Virus record (IMG/VR): IMGVR_UViG_3300035698_020423 | Coordinates: 1-29,352 of that record | Direction: 5' to 3' (one strand) | From: a virus | DNA: 29,352 bases | In this document: piece by piece, positions 1 to 7,784 of the stretch | Position numbering within the stretch: the stretch's first letter is position 1 | How the letters are laid out: each line of letters opens with the position of its first letter | The notes under the pieces: model-generated | The model's database searches: none | Seen by the model: only the letters and a program-made list of their open reading frames with translations | Told to the model about the DNA's origin: nothing | Program-made: the position numbers and the translations under genes

Positions 1-8
1 TAAATGGG

Positions 9-1748
9 GTGGATGAGACTACAGTTGTCGGTGTGCATGTTGACCCTCTTACCTCCGCTAGAACGGCTAAGGTAGGTGTATATGATGATTTAACTACCTA
101 TCCCTTTGACGGCAAAATAGACTTCCTTGGAGTCTTCGGAGCAGCACTCACTCCAGCTTTCCAGAAGGCATTCGATAAGAGTATATCCGATACCTTGTTA
201 TCCTTCACCCTAACAGGTGCCACTTATGGCATAGTAATAGGCAGCACAAAAGTCAAAATTGAGAAGGGTTCAACCTCGATTACCAAGCGCATAGAAGAAA
301 GAAGCGTTGCCAGTTTTAACGTTATTGATGAGGCAGGTTCCGAGAGTTATGCAAAGGGAACAAGAGTATATATTTATGATCCGGATCTGACTCTTATTTT
401 CTCGGGTTTTATTAATAAGCCTAAGCGGACAAGACTGGCCCCGGGCTCTGGGGCTATTCATTATATATCCTGCATGGACAATCATTATTTAGCTGATAAA
501 AGGCTGGCCGTTAAAGCGTATGAGGATAAGACTCTATCGCATATAGTTACTGATTTATTTACGGATTATCTCAGCGATGAGGGAATAACTGTCGGGGAGA
601 TCCAGACAGGGCCGACGATCTCCGAGGCGATATTCAATTATGTTCACATAAATGATTGCTTTGATGCCTTGAAGGAATTAAGCGGTTTTATCTGGTATAT
701 TGATGATTATAAAAGACTTTACTTTATTGACCGGGCTACTTATGCTGCTCCGTGGGATCTTGATATGTCTACTCACAGGCCGATAAAGAGCAGCGTTTAC
801 TTAGATACTGGAAACGACAAATACCGTAATAAACAATATATCCGTGGCGGCCACGGAATTACTGCACAGCAAACAGAAACCTTCACCGGCGATGGCGTGA
901 ATGTAGCTTTTACTGTTGGTTATGAAATAGCAGAAGAGCCGGTTGTTACTGTGAATGCAGCTCCGCAAACTGTAGGCATAAAAGGGATAGATACCGGGAT
1001 GGATTGCTACTGGAACAAAGGGGACAATACGGTGATCTTTACGGCAGCCCCTGGGGCGGTAGCTGTTGTAATAGTTTATTATGGTCAGTATCCTTTAATC
1101 GCAGCAGCGTTAAATGATACCTCAAGAGTGGCCAGGCAAACGATAGAAGGCGGGACTGGTTATGTCGAGAGTATTGCAGCGGAAGCTCAGCATACTACCA
1201 AAGAAGGAATGTCCGAATCAGCCAAGGCAAAATTGACTAGTTATTGTGTTGATGCCGAAAGGATCAGTTACCAGACTTATGAGCATGGATTAGCTCCGGG
1301 GCAATTACAGAATATCACTTATGCCCTATTTGGATTTGCTAGTCACCCGATGCTGATAGAGTCTATTGATATATCGGTTTATGGTCCTCATATCTTATAT
1401 GATGTGGTGGCGATAACTGGCCCAACGCTTGGGAGCTGGACTCAGTTCTTTAAGGATATTATAACCAGGCAGGATAAAGCTATAAAGATTGGGGATAGCC
1501 TTTTATTAGTTCTTTTACTTCAGGCCGAAACCCTGGTTGTTTCGGAGGCGGCAACAGATGAACAAGACAGCTTTGCCGGCGGTGAGGTTAACAGGTCAAT
1601 AGCCCTGCCGCCTTCCCAGGGTGAATTAGCTAACGTAGAACATGAACGATTAACAGTCGGAGAAACTCCCACGGATACAGAGCATATTACAGAGGACTAT
1701 GATTGGGATGATGCTGATGCCCTGTTCGGGTTTTTTACTTGGGGATAA
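9..1748 (+). CDS. Tail/baseplate hub-like protein, 5' end uncertain
   Basis: A 579-residue frame that is open to the left window edge. The GTG at 9 is only the first usable start, so the gene may be truncated. The N-terminal third (about 85-145) is beta-rich, with an ITKRIEERS...FNVIDE stretch like the first domain of siphovirus tail-tip and gpD/gp27-type hub proteins. Residues about 205-245 hold the motif region NYVHINDCFDALKELSGF followed by W-Y-I-D-D, which recurs in phage tail proteins that form the hub below the tail tube. The C-terminus is acidic (DYDWDDADALFGFF). It is followed after 9 nt by another structural gene with its own SD. The tail role is inferred from these patterns and the late position. 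The exact baseplate role is not certain. Confidence 0.6.
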   Translation: MDETTVVGVHVDPLTSARTAKVGVYDDLTTYPFDGKIDFLGVFGAALTPAFQKAFDKSISDTLLSFTLTGATYGIVIGSTKVKIEKGSTSITKRIEERSVASFNVIDEAGSESYAKGTRVYIYDPDLTLIFSGFINKPKRTRLAPGSGAIHYISCMDNHYLADKRLAVKAYEDKTLSHIVTDLFTDYLSDEGITVGEIQTGPTISEAIFNYVHINDCFDALKELSGFIWYIDDYKRLYFIDRATYAAPWDLDMSTHRPIKSSVYLDTGNDKYRNKQYIRGGHGITAQQTETFTGDGVNVAFTVGYEIAEEPVVTVNAAPQTVGIKGIDTGMDCYWNKGDNTVIFTAAPGAVAVVIVYYGQYPLIAAALNDTSRVARQTIEGGTGYVESIAAEAQHTTKEGMSESAKAKLTSYCVDAERISYQTYEHGLAPGQLQNITYALFGFASHPMLIESIDISVYGPHILYDVVAITGPTLGSWTQFFKDIITRQDKAIKIGDSLLLVLLLQAETLVVSEAATDEQDSFAGGEVNRSIALPPSQGELANVEHERLTVGETPTDTEHITEDYDWDDADALFGFFTWG

Positions 1749-1757
1749 GGAGAATAT

Positions 1758-2243
1758 ATGGAAACTAAATATAAGGAAAAAGCGCTTTTAGTTGGTAAGT
1801 GGAAGTTGACTGCCTATTTTAAAGGCACGAAGATTATAGCTAAACAGTTAGAGGGCCGGAATAGGATTGTCACCATAGGGTTAGGCTTTATCTCAAACGC
1901 TTTAATTGATACCTCAGCGGTTTATGATACTGGTTTAACCTATTGTGCTATTGGAACTGATAACACAGCTCCGGCAGCCGGGGATGCTGCGCTAGGGACT
2001 GAGTCTGCCAGGAAATCAATCACATCAAGAACTATAGTTGGAGTTGAGTCAACGTTCTCGACATTTATGACTGCAGCAGAATCTACTTTTGCAATAAAAG
2101 AAGCAGGTTTATTCGGTGGTTCAAATGCTGGAGCTGGTGCCGGGACAGGGTTGTTATTCTCGCATTGGTTAGTAGCATTTTCTAACATTTTGGGGGTATA
2201 TGATATTACCCTAGATTACGTTTTGACTCCTAGCTACAGTTGA
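1758..2243 (+). CDS. Tail appendage/fibre-like structural protein
   Basis: A 161-residue protein starting at an ATG behind AAGGAG (1747-1752). It contains the stretch CAIGTDNTAPAAGDAALGTE (about residues 63-82) followed by RKSITSRTIVG and IKEAGLFGG. This pattern is common in small phage tail-fibre or appendage proteins (structural proteins with a GTGTTAPA-type motif). No signal peptide or membrane segment is seen. It lies between the hub-like gene and an HNH gene, and its stop codon TGA (2241-2243) overlaps the -35 box of the HNH promoter. A virion appendage is the best guess. The receptor is unknown. Confidence 0.55.
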   Translation: METKYKEKALLVGKWKLTAYFKGTKIIAKQLEGRNRIVTIGLGFISNALIDTSAVYDTGLTYCAIGTDNTAPAAGDAALGTESARKSITSRTIVGVESTFSTFMTAAESTFAIKEAGLFGGSNAGAGAGTGLLFSHWLVAFSNILGVYDITLDYVLTPSYS

Positions 2244-2268
2244 CTATACTCCTTGATTTTGCTATAAT
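2240..2268 (+). promoter_or_regulatory. Sigma-70 promoter of the HNH gene
   Basis: TTGACT at 2240-2245, a 17-nt spacer and a perfect TATAAT at 2263-2268. The -35 overlaps the stop codon of the upstream tail gene. It gives the HNH gene transcription independent of the late operon, with an expected leader of about 25 nt that holds the SD (AGGTG near 2287). Confidence 0.8.
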
Positions 2269-2298
2269 ATCGGTAATAATGATATGAGGTGTGATATT

Positions 2299-3015
2299 AT
2301 GGCTAGAAGGAAATTAGATCTAAGAACGATAGACATTCCAGGGGACATACTACAACAACTCTATATTACCGAGCGATTGACTATAAAGCAAATTGCGGAT
2401 AAATTGGGTTATTCTGTTACCCCAGTTTGGCGGTCATTAAAGCGACATGGTATTAAATTACAACCTTCCGGAGGACAATACACTTATCAAGATAAGGGCA
2501 TCACTAAAGCAGAATTAAGCCGATTATATCTAAAGAAGGCATTACCAATAAGTAAAATAGCAGAAAAATTCAATTGTCACCGCCACACTGTAACAAGAGC
2601 ATTAAAACATTTTGATATTCCAATACGCTCACAATCCGAAGTAAATAAATTGTCAGCACAAAAGAGGGTATGGGCTACAAATGGACATGGAAGAAATTGG
2701 CAAGGTGGGAAGTCGCATAATACAACGAATGGTTATATTACTATATGGATGCCTAGTCATCACCGAGCTAGTAAACAAGGTTATGTTTATGAGCACATTT
2801 TGGTATGGGAAAAAGCTTACGGAAAGAGAGTCCCTAAAGGTTGGGTAATACACCATCTTAACGGTAATAAAACTGATAACCGCCCTGAGAATTTAGCAGC
2901 GATGTCAAGAGCTGCTCACAGGGATTTACCTAAACCATATAAAGAACGTATCCGGCAATTAGAAGCTGAAATAAAGAAACTACAACAGCTTAAATTATCA
3001 ATTCCTTATAGTTAG
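2299..3015 (+). CDS. Free-standing HNH homing endonuclease with HTH repeats
   Basis: A 238-residue protein. The ATG at 2299 is preferred over 2284 because AGGTG lies 8 nt upstream of it and the upstream ATG lacks an SD. The first half has two helix-turn-helix-like repeats (LTIKQIADKLGYSVTPVW and LPISKIAEKFNCHRHTVTRA), probably for DNA recognition. The C-terminal half is an HNH nuclease (GWVIHHLNGNKTDNRPENL, then a conserved AAH), with the HH pair and the N of N-x-x-E-N-L visible and no zinc cysteines. This is the arrangement of phage homing endonucleases. It sits between two structural genes with its own promoter, as expected of a mobile endonuclease gene. No intron core was recognised around it. 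Confidence 0.88.
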   Translation: MARRKLDLRTIDIPGDILQQLYITERLTIKQIADKLGYSVTPVWRSLKRHGIKLQPSGGQYTYQDKGITKAELSRLYLKKALPISKIAEKFNCHRHTVTRALKHFDIPIRSQSEVNKLSAQKRVWATNGHGRNWQGGKSHNTTNGYITIWMPSHHRASKQGYVYEHILVWEKAYGKRVPKGWVIHHLNGNKTDNRPENLAAMSRAAHRDLPKPYKERIRQLEAEIKKLQQLKLSIPYS

Positions 3016-3024
3016 GAGTAAATG

Positions 3025-3891
3025 ATGAGCATACAAACAGGGCAAACCGCATTAGCGGCAGATGTTCTCGGGAAGTTAGGTATTGCTATTTATGGCGACG
3101 GCTCAGATGGCGATGTTATTATTGCAGCTGATACTGATCTCACAAGGGATATGTATTACGATGATCTGACGGTTAACATTACTAAATATTTAGATACCAA
3201 AGGGTTTAGAGTATTCGTAAAAGGAACACTTACTAATAACGGGACTATTAAAAGCAATGGTGGCGATGGGCTTGCAAATGGCACAGCAGGAGCAGCGGCA
3301 CTTGCAGGAAGTCTTGGTGGAGGCTTGATTGGGGCAGTAGGCGCAGCAGCAGGTGGAAATCCTGGAGTTGCAGGCGCGGCTAGTAATCCTGGGCTTGGTG
3401 GCGCAGGAGGCGATGGCGGTAAGACTACGAATCAAGTTAAGGGTGCCGGTGGAGCGGTAACTGCTTCAACTGCAGTAAAGGGCGGTTTTAGGTCTTTACC
3501 ATTTGCTATTATTCTAAAAGAAATAGAAACCACAGTTGCCAAGATATTAGGCGGAGGTGGAGGAGGAAGTGGTGCAACAGAGGGTGGGTCGGTTAGCGGT
3601 GGCGGTGGTGGCAGTGGAGGAACTGTCTGTATAGCTGCTAGAGAAATTGTAAACACATCTGGAATAATACAAGCGAATGGAGGCGATGCAGGCGCGCCTG
3701 CCGCAGCACACACAGGAGGCAGCGGTGGCGGTGGCGGTGGTTTAGTGGTGCTGATTTACAATACGCTTGCTGCAGGAACTGAAGAGGCAGCTGGAGGAGC
3801 TCTCAGCGCTGAAAATCCGGGCACTGGTGCTGAAACTGGTGTTGATGGTAGCGCTGGCATAGTTATTAAAATAGTAAATTCCGTGGTTTAA
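3025..3891 (+). CDS. Glycine-rich phage adhesin/tail fibre-like protein
   Basis: A 288-residue protein. ATG 3025 is 6 nt from TAGGAG (3013-3018); ATG 3022 is also possible. An N-terminal region of about 80 residues (ALAADVLGKLGIAIYGDGSDG...) leads into long glycine/alanine runs (GGGGGG, GSGGGGGG) with beta-strand breaks such as GTVCIAAREIVNTSGIIQANG. This design of Gly-rich loops with short strands is typical of phage distal fibre adhesins and collar/spike proteins with polyglycine-II-like packing. Together with the previous appendage gene it probably contributes to host recognition. The function is inferred; no enzymatic motif is seen. Confidence 0.6.
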   Translation: MSIQTGQTALAADVLGKLGIAIYGDGSDGDVIIAADTDLTRDMYYDDLTVNITKYLDTKGFRVFVKGTLTNNGTIKSNGGDGLANGTAGAAALAGSLGGGLIGAVGAAAGGNPGVAGAASNPGLGGAGGDGGKTTNQVKGAGGAVTASTAVKGGFRSLPFAIILKEIETTVAKILGGGGGGSGATEGGSVSGGGGGSGGTVCIAAREIVNTSGIIQANGGDAGAPAAAHTGGSGGGGGGLVVLIYNTLAAGTEEAAGGALSAENPGTGAETGVDGSAGIVIKIVNSVV

Positions 3892-3902
3892 GGGGGCTAA
3901 CG

Positions 3903-4181
3903 ATGCCAAGAAGGATTTGGATTGTAACGGCAAAAAGTGAAGTAACTCAAAAAGTGATTGAAGAAGCTACTGCGAATAATTGCCCGGAAATAGCTCTCGG
4001 TATACCGCCGGCGCTATCGGCTGTTCTTAAAGACAAAGACCTACCTATAGCTTATGAGGAGCCTGAATCCTTGGAGAGTGAACCAACTATAGGTATTAAG
4101 GAGGAGTTGATTTTAATAAAATCCCGTCTATCAGACCTGGAGGAATTAAGCCCTAAAGTGGACACTCTGGATAGTAAATAA
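3903..4181 (+). CDS. Small hypothetical late protein
   Basis: A 92-residue protein behind an AAGGGGG SD. It starts MPRRIWIVTAKSEVTQKVIEEA, continues with an acidic Pro/Glu-rich linker, and ends in a heptad-like helix (LILIKSRLSDLEELSPKVDTLDSK) that could form a coiled coil. It lies between the glycine-rich fibre and the membrane protein near the end of the late operon. Proteins of this form often sit beside tail-fibre genes, but I do not recognise the family. Confidence 0.6.
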   Translation: MPRRIWIVTAKSEVTQKVIEEATANNCPEIALGIPPALSAVLKDKDLPIAYEEPESLESEPTIGIKEELILIKSRLSDLEELSPKVDTLDSK

Positions 4182-4223
4182 TGCGGCTTTGCGATAGCAA
4201 TATTGTATTAAGGGGTTATGATT

Positions 4224-4490
4224 ATGTCGGATGATTGTAAACTGGATATGATGGACCAAATGGACTTTGATAGAAAATTAGAGGAGATGGGAGATAACCC
4301 TGTGGCGTTAATAAAGTTTTTAGCTAGACAGCAATTCGCTACCGGGAAGGTCTTGGTTGCGCATGCTGGAAGGATTAAAGCCGTGGAGCGTAAGAATAAT
4401 AAAGTGATGGCTATTATCGGTGGAGCCGGAGCAATCATTGGATCTGTCGTAATTGCCCTTATTGATTATTTTACCAAAAACCCGAGTTAA
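4224..4490 (+). CDS. XhlA/holin-like small membrane protein
   Basis: An 88-residue protein. ATG 4224 is chosen because AGGGG (4211-4215) is 8 nt upstream, whereas ATG 4218 is only 2 nt away. A charged helical N-terminus (MDFDRKLEEMGDNPVALIKF) is followed by basic residues (RIKAVERKNNK) and one hydrophobic C-terminal segment (VMAIIGGAGAIIGSVVIALI). This topology matches XhlA-type holin-associated proteins. Its position, last before a terminator and after tail genes, fits a lysis role. No endolysin is visible here; it may lie outside the window. Confidence 0.5.
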   Translation: MSDDCKLDMMDQMDFDRKLEEMGDNPVALIKFLARQQFATGKVLVAHAGRIKAVERKNNKVMAIIGGAGAIIGSVVIALIDYFTKNPS

Positions 4491-4526
4491 TTGTAATTGC
4501 CTAATATAATAATGTGTCGAACAAAG

Positions 4527-4563
4527 ACCCCTTTCCCTTCCCCGGGAGAGGGGTTCTATTTTT
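4527..4563 (+). terminator. Rho-independent terminator closing the late operon
   Basis: ACCCCT (4527-4532) pairs with AGGGGT (4549-4554), and an inner TCCC (4534-4537) pairs with GGGA (4544-4547), followed by the T-rich run TTCTATTTTT. It directly follows the holin-like gene and precedes the early promoter at 4781. Confidence 0.8.
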
Positions 4564-4780
4564 GTGTCCAAATTCAAGCCCACGGTAAATGGGTTTACGG
4601 TAATTCTCCAACGCCAAGGCTATTGCCGCTTGCCATCTTATACACCCAAGGTGTAATCCCTCGGCTTTTGCTTTCAAGAGGGCGTGTTGCCCATCTGAGG
4701 ACGTGCCTATCTCAAGAATGAGCCAAAGGTGTCAATATCTAATTATTTTTGGAATAAGCCGTAAAATAGATGTTAAAGAG
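4564..4780 (+). other. Gene-poor spacer with several small hairpins
   Basis: About 280 bases between the terminator and the next gene without a convincing coding frame. One frame (4497-4721) has no SD, runs through the terminator and has no recognisable protein features. Small hairpins are visible: GTAAA/TTTAC near 4583-4596, TACACC-CAA-GGTGTA near 4640-4655, and GGGC/GCCC near 4679-4692. It may hold a structured RNA or a DNA site, but I cannot name it. Confidence 0.3.
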
Positions 4781-4809
4781 TTGACATTAGTATTATTGTC
4801 TGTTACTAT
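4781..4809 (+). promoter_or_regulatory. Early promoter, sigma-70 type
   Basis: TTGACA at 4781-4786, a 17-nt spacer and TACTAT at 4804-4809, with TGT just before the -10 (extended -10 form). It drives the 4845 gene and probably the small-gene cluster downstream. Confidence 0.85.
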
Positions 4810-4844
4810 GTTACTGTAGGTTAAAGATTAAGAAGGAGTTAGAA

Positions 4845-5075
4845 ATGAACAAGGTGAGAAGAAACGAACTGGAGACTATACTGGGAAAGCTTGAAGACTT
4901 GAAAGGGGAAATGGAGATACTGAATGAGCAAGAGGAAGAATATATGGAGAATATGCCGGAATCACTGCAAGAAAGTGAAAGACATGAAAGGGCCGAGGAT
5001 GCAGTATCTAACATGGACGATGCTATAAGCAACCTAGATGATGCAATCGAGTCAATAACACTAGCAAGCGAATAA
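4845..5075 (+). CDS. Small acidic coiled-coil phage protein
   Basis: A 76-residue, strongly acidic helical protein behind an AAGGAG SD, first gene after the 4781 promoter. The pattern MNKxRRxELETILGKLEDLK...NMPESLQESERHERAEDAVSNMDDAISNLDDAIESI matches a very common family of small early phage proteins of unknown role (PESLQxSER motif followed by repeated xNLDDAIxxI heptads). No catalytic motif is seen. It probably oligomerises as a helical bundle. Confidence 0.75.
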   Translation: MNKVRRNELETILGKLEDLKGEMEILNEQEEEYMENMPESLQESERHERAEDAVSNMDDAISNLDDAIESITLASE

Positions 5076-5102
5076 GAATAAATCAAAAGGAGAATATCAG
5101 AA

Positions 5103-5291
5103 ATGAAACTTACTAAAAATGAACAGGCTAAAAATGCACTAGACTGGATAGGAGCGAGCCAGGGATTAACCTCTAACGAAGTCATCGATCGTAACCAACT
5201 CCGGGAGCAGATTCCAAATCACATCGCTGATGATGAGGATGTAGAAGCGATCGCCACAAAGATAGAGCTGATTATCCGGGAGATGTGTTAA
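5103..5291 (+). CDS. Small hypothetical early protein
   Basis: A 62-residue protein behind AAAAGGAG. It is mostly helical and charged (MKLTKNEQAKNALDWIGAS...DDEDVEAIATKIELIIREMC), with no domain I recognise. Its stop TAA overlaps the next ATG by one base (TAATG), so the two are translationally coupled. Confidence 0.65.
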   Translation: MKLTKNEQAKNALDWIGASQGLTSNEVIDRNQLREQIPNHIADDEDVEAIATKIELIIREMC

Positions 5292-5443
5292 TGGATAAGG
5301 GATTTGAGAAGATGGTATCAACAATAATCCGGGTAAGCCCGGAAGTGGCGGGCCATATCTCGGCTAATGGTAAATATGGCGACAGCGCGGATGCTGTTCT
5401 CCGGAGACTGCTCGGGCTTCCAGGAAAGAAGATTAGGGGTTAG
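5291..5443 (+). CDS. Small ribbon-helix-helix-like protein
   Basis: A 50-residue frame read directly from the sequence. It starts at the TAATG overlap with the previous gene and ends in TAG at 5441-5443. The core TIIRVSPEVAGHISANGKYG followed by DSADAVLRRLLGLP is a strand-helix-helix pattern like short antitoxin or RHH DNA-binding proteins (xIRVSxEVxxxIxxxGKYGDTxDDVLRRLLGLP). It could be a small DNA-binding regulator of the early region. The match is by pattern only. Confidence 0.65.
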   Translation: MDKGFEKMVSTIIRVSPEVAGHISANGKYGDSADAVLRRLLGLPGKKIRG

Positions 5444-5445
5444 AA

Positions 5446-5655
5446 ATGAAAGCAAAGGTTATTAGTATCGTATCAATACTCTTGTTCTTTGTTTTTCTGT
5501 ATTTGGTTTATCTGCTGAACTTTATGGAAATTTACGGCGTGGCGCAAGAAATAGGTGGATGGGCTATCTTCGGCGGGGTAATGAGTATCTGGCTCACCTT
5601 GGGCGGACTAACCTTCCTTCTTTATCGGTGTATTGGGTGGGTATTAAAAGATTAA
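5446..5655 (+). CDS. Two-pass small membrane protein
   Basis: A 69-residue protein with two hydrophobic segments: residues about 5-25 (ISIVSILLFFVFLYLVYLL) and about 38-62 (WAIFGGVMSIWLTLGGLTFL). A weak AGGGG lies upstream, and the start is 2 nt after the previous stop, suggesting coupling. It is an early-expressed inner-membrane protein. Superinfection exclusion is one possible role for such genes, but nothing in the sequence decides it. Confidence 0.6.
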   Translation: MKAKVISIVSILLFFVFLYLVYLLNFMEIYGVAQEIGGWAIFGGVMSIWLTLGGLTFLLYRCIGWVLKD

Positions 5656-5686
5656 ACAATAATAAGGGCGTTAAATAGTATAATAC

Positions 5687-5715
5687 TTGACATTATAATC
5701 ACAATTGTTTATAAT
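5687..5715 (+). promoter_or_regulatory. Perfect-consensus sigma-70 promoter
   Basis: TTGACA at 5687-5692, a 17-nt spacer and TATAAT at 5710-5715, both boxes perfect. It directly precedes the zinc-ribbon gene at 5739 and the HTH and recombination genes that follow. Confidence 0.9.
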
Positions 5716-5738
5716 AAACATTAAGGAGCGTGTATAAC

Positions 5739-6080
5739 ATGAGTTATCAAGAAGAGCCGGATTATCAGGCCTTTGATGGGACTTGCCGTAGATGCGGTAA
5801 GGCGTTCACTTATTACAATAGCGTTAGGAAGCATCGTGATTTTGAAGTTTGCCGAGAATGTGAGGACGTGATTGCTCCGCCACAACACCCAAATTGCCGA
5901 TGCGTGGTCAGTCCAGAGAAGGTGCCTATTATTAGCCCAAAGAAGGTAGGCATTTTACTGTTAAAAGGTAAAGCCAAGGATGTTTTCGCTGAGCTGGCAT
6001 TACTGGCCAGGCTCGAGGCGGAATTGGGGCAGGTCCTTATTAAATTAAAGGCCGAGCTCCAGGATAATACACAAAATTGA
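5739..6080 (+). CDS. Zinc-ribbon protein with a MuF-like HPNCRCVV motif
   Basis: A 113-residue protein. ATG 5739 is chosen because AAGGAGC (5723-5729) is upstream; the GTG at 5730 lies inside the SD. Residues about 13-47 form a four-cysteine ribbon (CRRCGKAF...CREC). This is followed by APPQHPNCRCVVSPEKV (about 51-67), which closely resembles the C-terminal PQHPDCRCVVAPARL of the MuF-like head protein encoded at 21189-22022. The last 35 residues form a helix (FAELALLARLEAELGQVLIKL). It is the first gene after a perfect promoter, so it is early and strongly expressed. The function is unknown; see findings. Confidence 0.65.
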   Translation: MSYQEEPDYQAFDGTCRRCGKAFTYYNSVRKHRDFEVCRECEDVIAPPQHPNCRCVVSPEKVPIISPKKVGILLLKGKAKDVFAELALLARLEAELGQVLIKLKAELQDNTQN

Positions 6081-6091
6081 AAGGAGTATTT

Positions 6092-6259
6092 ATGGAAGCG
6101 GAAGAGATCAAGAAATTGAGGAACCGGTTAGGGTTAACTCAGGCACAGATGGCAATGAGACTCGGGGTTACTAGGACGACTGTTCATAATTGGGAGTATA
6201 AGCTGGCAAAGCCGTCAGGTTTGGCCAGAAGGCAACTTGCCCGGTTAGATAGAAAATAA
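6092..6259 (+). CDS. XRE/Cro-type helix-turn-helix protein
   Basis: A 55-residue protein. ATG 6092 lies 5 nt after AAGGAG (6081-6086); the TTG at 6077 is rejected because it overlaps the SD. Nearly the whole protein is one HTH: IKKLRNRLGLTQAQMAMRLG then VTRTTVHNWEYKLAKPSG. The T-Q-A-Q-M-A and T-V-H-N-W-E positions are typical of helices 2 and 3 of the XRE family. With no oligomerisation domain it resembles Cro or YiaG-like regulators. It probably regulates early transcription. No partner CI-type repressor is seen. Confidence 0.8.
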   Translation: MEAEEIKKLRNRLGLTQAQMAMRLGVTRTTVHNWEYKLAKPSGLARRQLARLDRK

Positions 6260-6289
6260 TAATACCAAATTAAAAAGGAGCGTGTTCAA

Positions 6290-7765
6290 ATGAAATGTAA
6301 AAAGCATGGGATTGAATTCGAGGATACCGGAGGGTGTCCTCAGTGTAATCAAGAAGACGCGGAGATAAATTCTCCGGATAACATTGGCAAGAGGATTGCC
6401 GCTGCCGAGGCGGCCGCAGATAGGCTTCCGGGGTTACTCGAAGCATTAGCCGATACCTCAGATCAGGAAGTAGAGAATTCTATTGTTAAGGTCCAATACT
6501 TCTCGGAGAAAACCGGGGAAATAAGCACAAGGGAATATACCTATTACTCAGAGAATCCCCTTAATGTGGGTGACGTTGTTATGGTTCCGGTGAGGGATAC
6601 TACTACTAAAGCAAAAGTAAGTGCTATTGATGTGCCCGAGTCGGAGATAGATGCCTTCAAAGATAAGGTGAAGATTATCCCGGCAACGAGGCGAGTGGAA
6701 GAGGTTGTCAGGGAAACACTAAATGGCCCAAATACTGAAGATGACAAACGAAAACTCGCTGCCCATGAAGCGGAATTGTCTAGGTCAATGGATGTTTCTG
6801 CCGCCTTTTCTTCAGTAGAGCCTTTCGAGTCTTTTAATCCTGATCAGGTGGCAGAGAATATAAAAAGGGAATTAAACAGCACCGGCGGTGAAGGAGTCAG
6901 TCTAGATAATGAGCCGCTTCCTTTGGTTGGACTGACCGAAGCCTTGGCTAAACCTGCGAATGATTATGGGGACGAACTGGCCAATGACTTAAAGCGCTGT
7001 TACATTGCGGCCAAGGCCGGCGCCGATGTGACTGTGGTTAATTCATCGGTGCAACAAGACCCCCTTTCCGATGAAGAAGAGGCTCGGATAATGGCCGAAG
7101 GGATGCCATCAGAAGTTGTTATGACCAGCCTGTCGATATATGAACGTGATGTAGAAGTTATCTCTCTAATAGAACAGGCCCAAGGGTTTCTGCGTTATGC
7201 TGAGGATCGGGTGGTTAGCGATGTTACTACAGTTAAGAGCGCCACTACGGACTTAGTTTTAATTGCCAACACAAAGAAAGCCATTGAATCTAAGCGGAAG
7301 GAATATCTCGACCCGGTTAATTCCCAAGCTGCTGATATACGGAATTTTTTCAAGCAACTCCAGGACCCTATCAAGGACGCTGATTCCATTACGCGGAAGA
7401 AGGTCTTGTCCTATAACGCCGAGATTGATAGGCAGCGCGCTGAGGCGGAACGCATCGAGGATGCGGCTTATAAGCTGGCCCATGAGCAGGATGTATTAAC
7501 AGGGGAACATACCGTTGCTTTGGATCCAGTTGATAAACCAGAGCCTACTCCCAAGAAGGTTCAAACTGACTTTGGGAGTTCTAGTAAGTCGGGGACGTGG
7601 AAGTATGAGGTAGTGGACTTTGCTCAGGTTCCAGATGATTGGAAGGTTATCGATTCATCGGGTTTAGCTGCCAGGGCTAAGAGCCATAAAGATACTAAAC
7701 CGGTTCCGGGAATTAGGTTCTATTTCGAACCCGGGCTTGTCGTTAGAAGCAGTTATATTAAATAA
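6290..7765 (+). CDS. Recombination/replication-associated phage protein
   Basis: A 491-residue protein behind AAAAAGGAGC. It opens with a CxxH/CxxC zinc module (CKKHGIEFEDTGGCPQC). Residues about 65-110 (VKVQYFSEKTGEISTREYTY then VGDVVMVPVRD) look like the PriA-type beta domain found in several phage proteins. Residues about 285-400 form a long helical section (LIEQAQGFLRYAEDRVVSDV, then KKAIESKRKEYLDPVNSQAA) like the coiled-coil proteins encoded beside RecT/SSB genes. The C-terminus has VVDFAQVPDDWKVIDSSGL and VPGIRFYFEP, also known from that group. It is followed by a small protein and an SSB-like gene, which supports a recombination role. The biochemical activity is not known to me. Confidence 0.55.
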   Translation: MKCKKHGIEFEDTGGCPQCNQEDAEINSPDNIGKRIAAAEAAADRLPGLLEALADTSDQEVENSIVKVQYFSEKTGEISTREYTYYSENPLNVGDVVMVPVRDTTTKAKVSAIDVPESEIDAFKDKVKIIPATRRVEEVVRETLNGPNTEDDKRKLAAHEAELSRSMDVSAAFSSVEPFESFNPDQVAENIKRELNSTGGEGVSLDNEPLPLVGLTEALAKPANDYGDELANDLKRCYIAAKAGADVTVVNSSVQQDPLSDEEEARIMAEGMPSEVVMTSLSIYERDVEVISLIEQAQGFLRYAEDRVVSDVTTVKSATTDLVLIANTKKAIESKRKEYLDPVNSQAADIRNFFKQLQDPIKDADSITRKKVLSYNAEIDRQRAEAERIEDAAYKLAHEQDVLTGEHTVALDPVDKPEPTPKKVQTDFGSSSKSGTWKYEVVDFAQVPDDWKVIDSSGLAARAKSHKDTKPVPGIRFYFEPGLVVRSSYIK

Positions 7766-7784
7766 AAGGTTGGGGTGAGTTTTA

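Noticed and set aside
3190-3933. Minus-strand frames opposite the glycine-rich gene
   Set aside because: They are Pro/Ala-rich mirror images of the glycine codons and lack starts with SD sites.
4497-4721. 74-codon frame after the holin-like gene
   Set aside because: It contains the terminator hairpin, has no SD and no protein-like composition.
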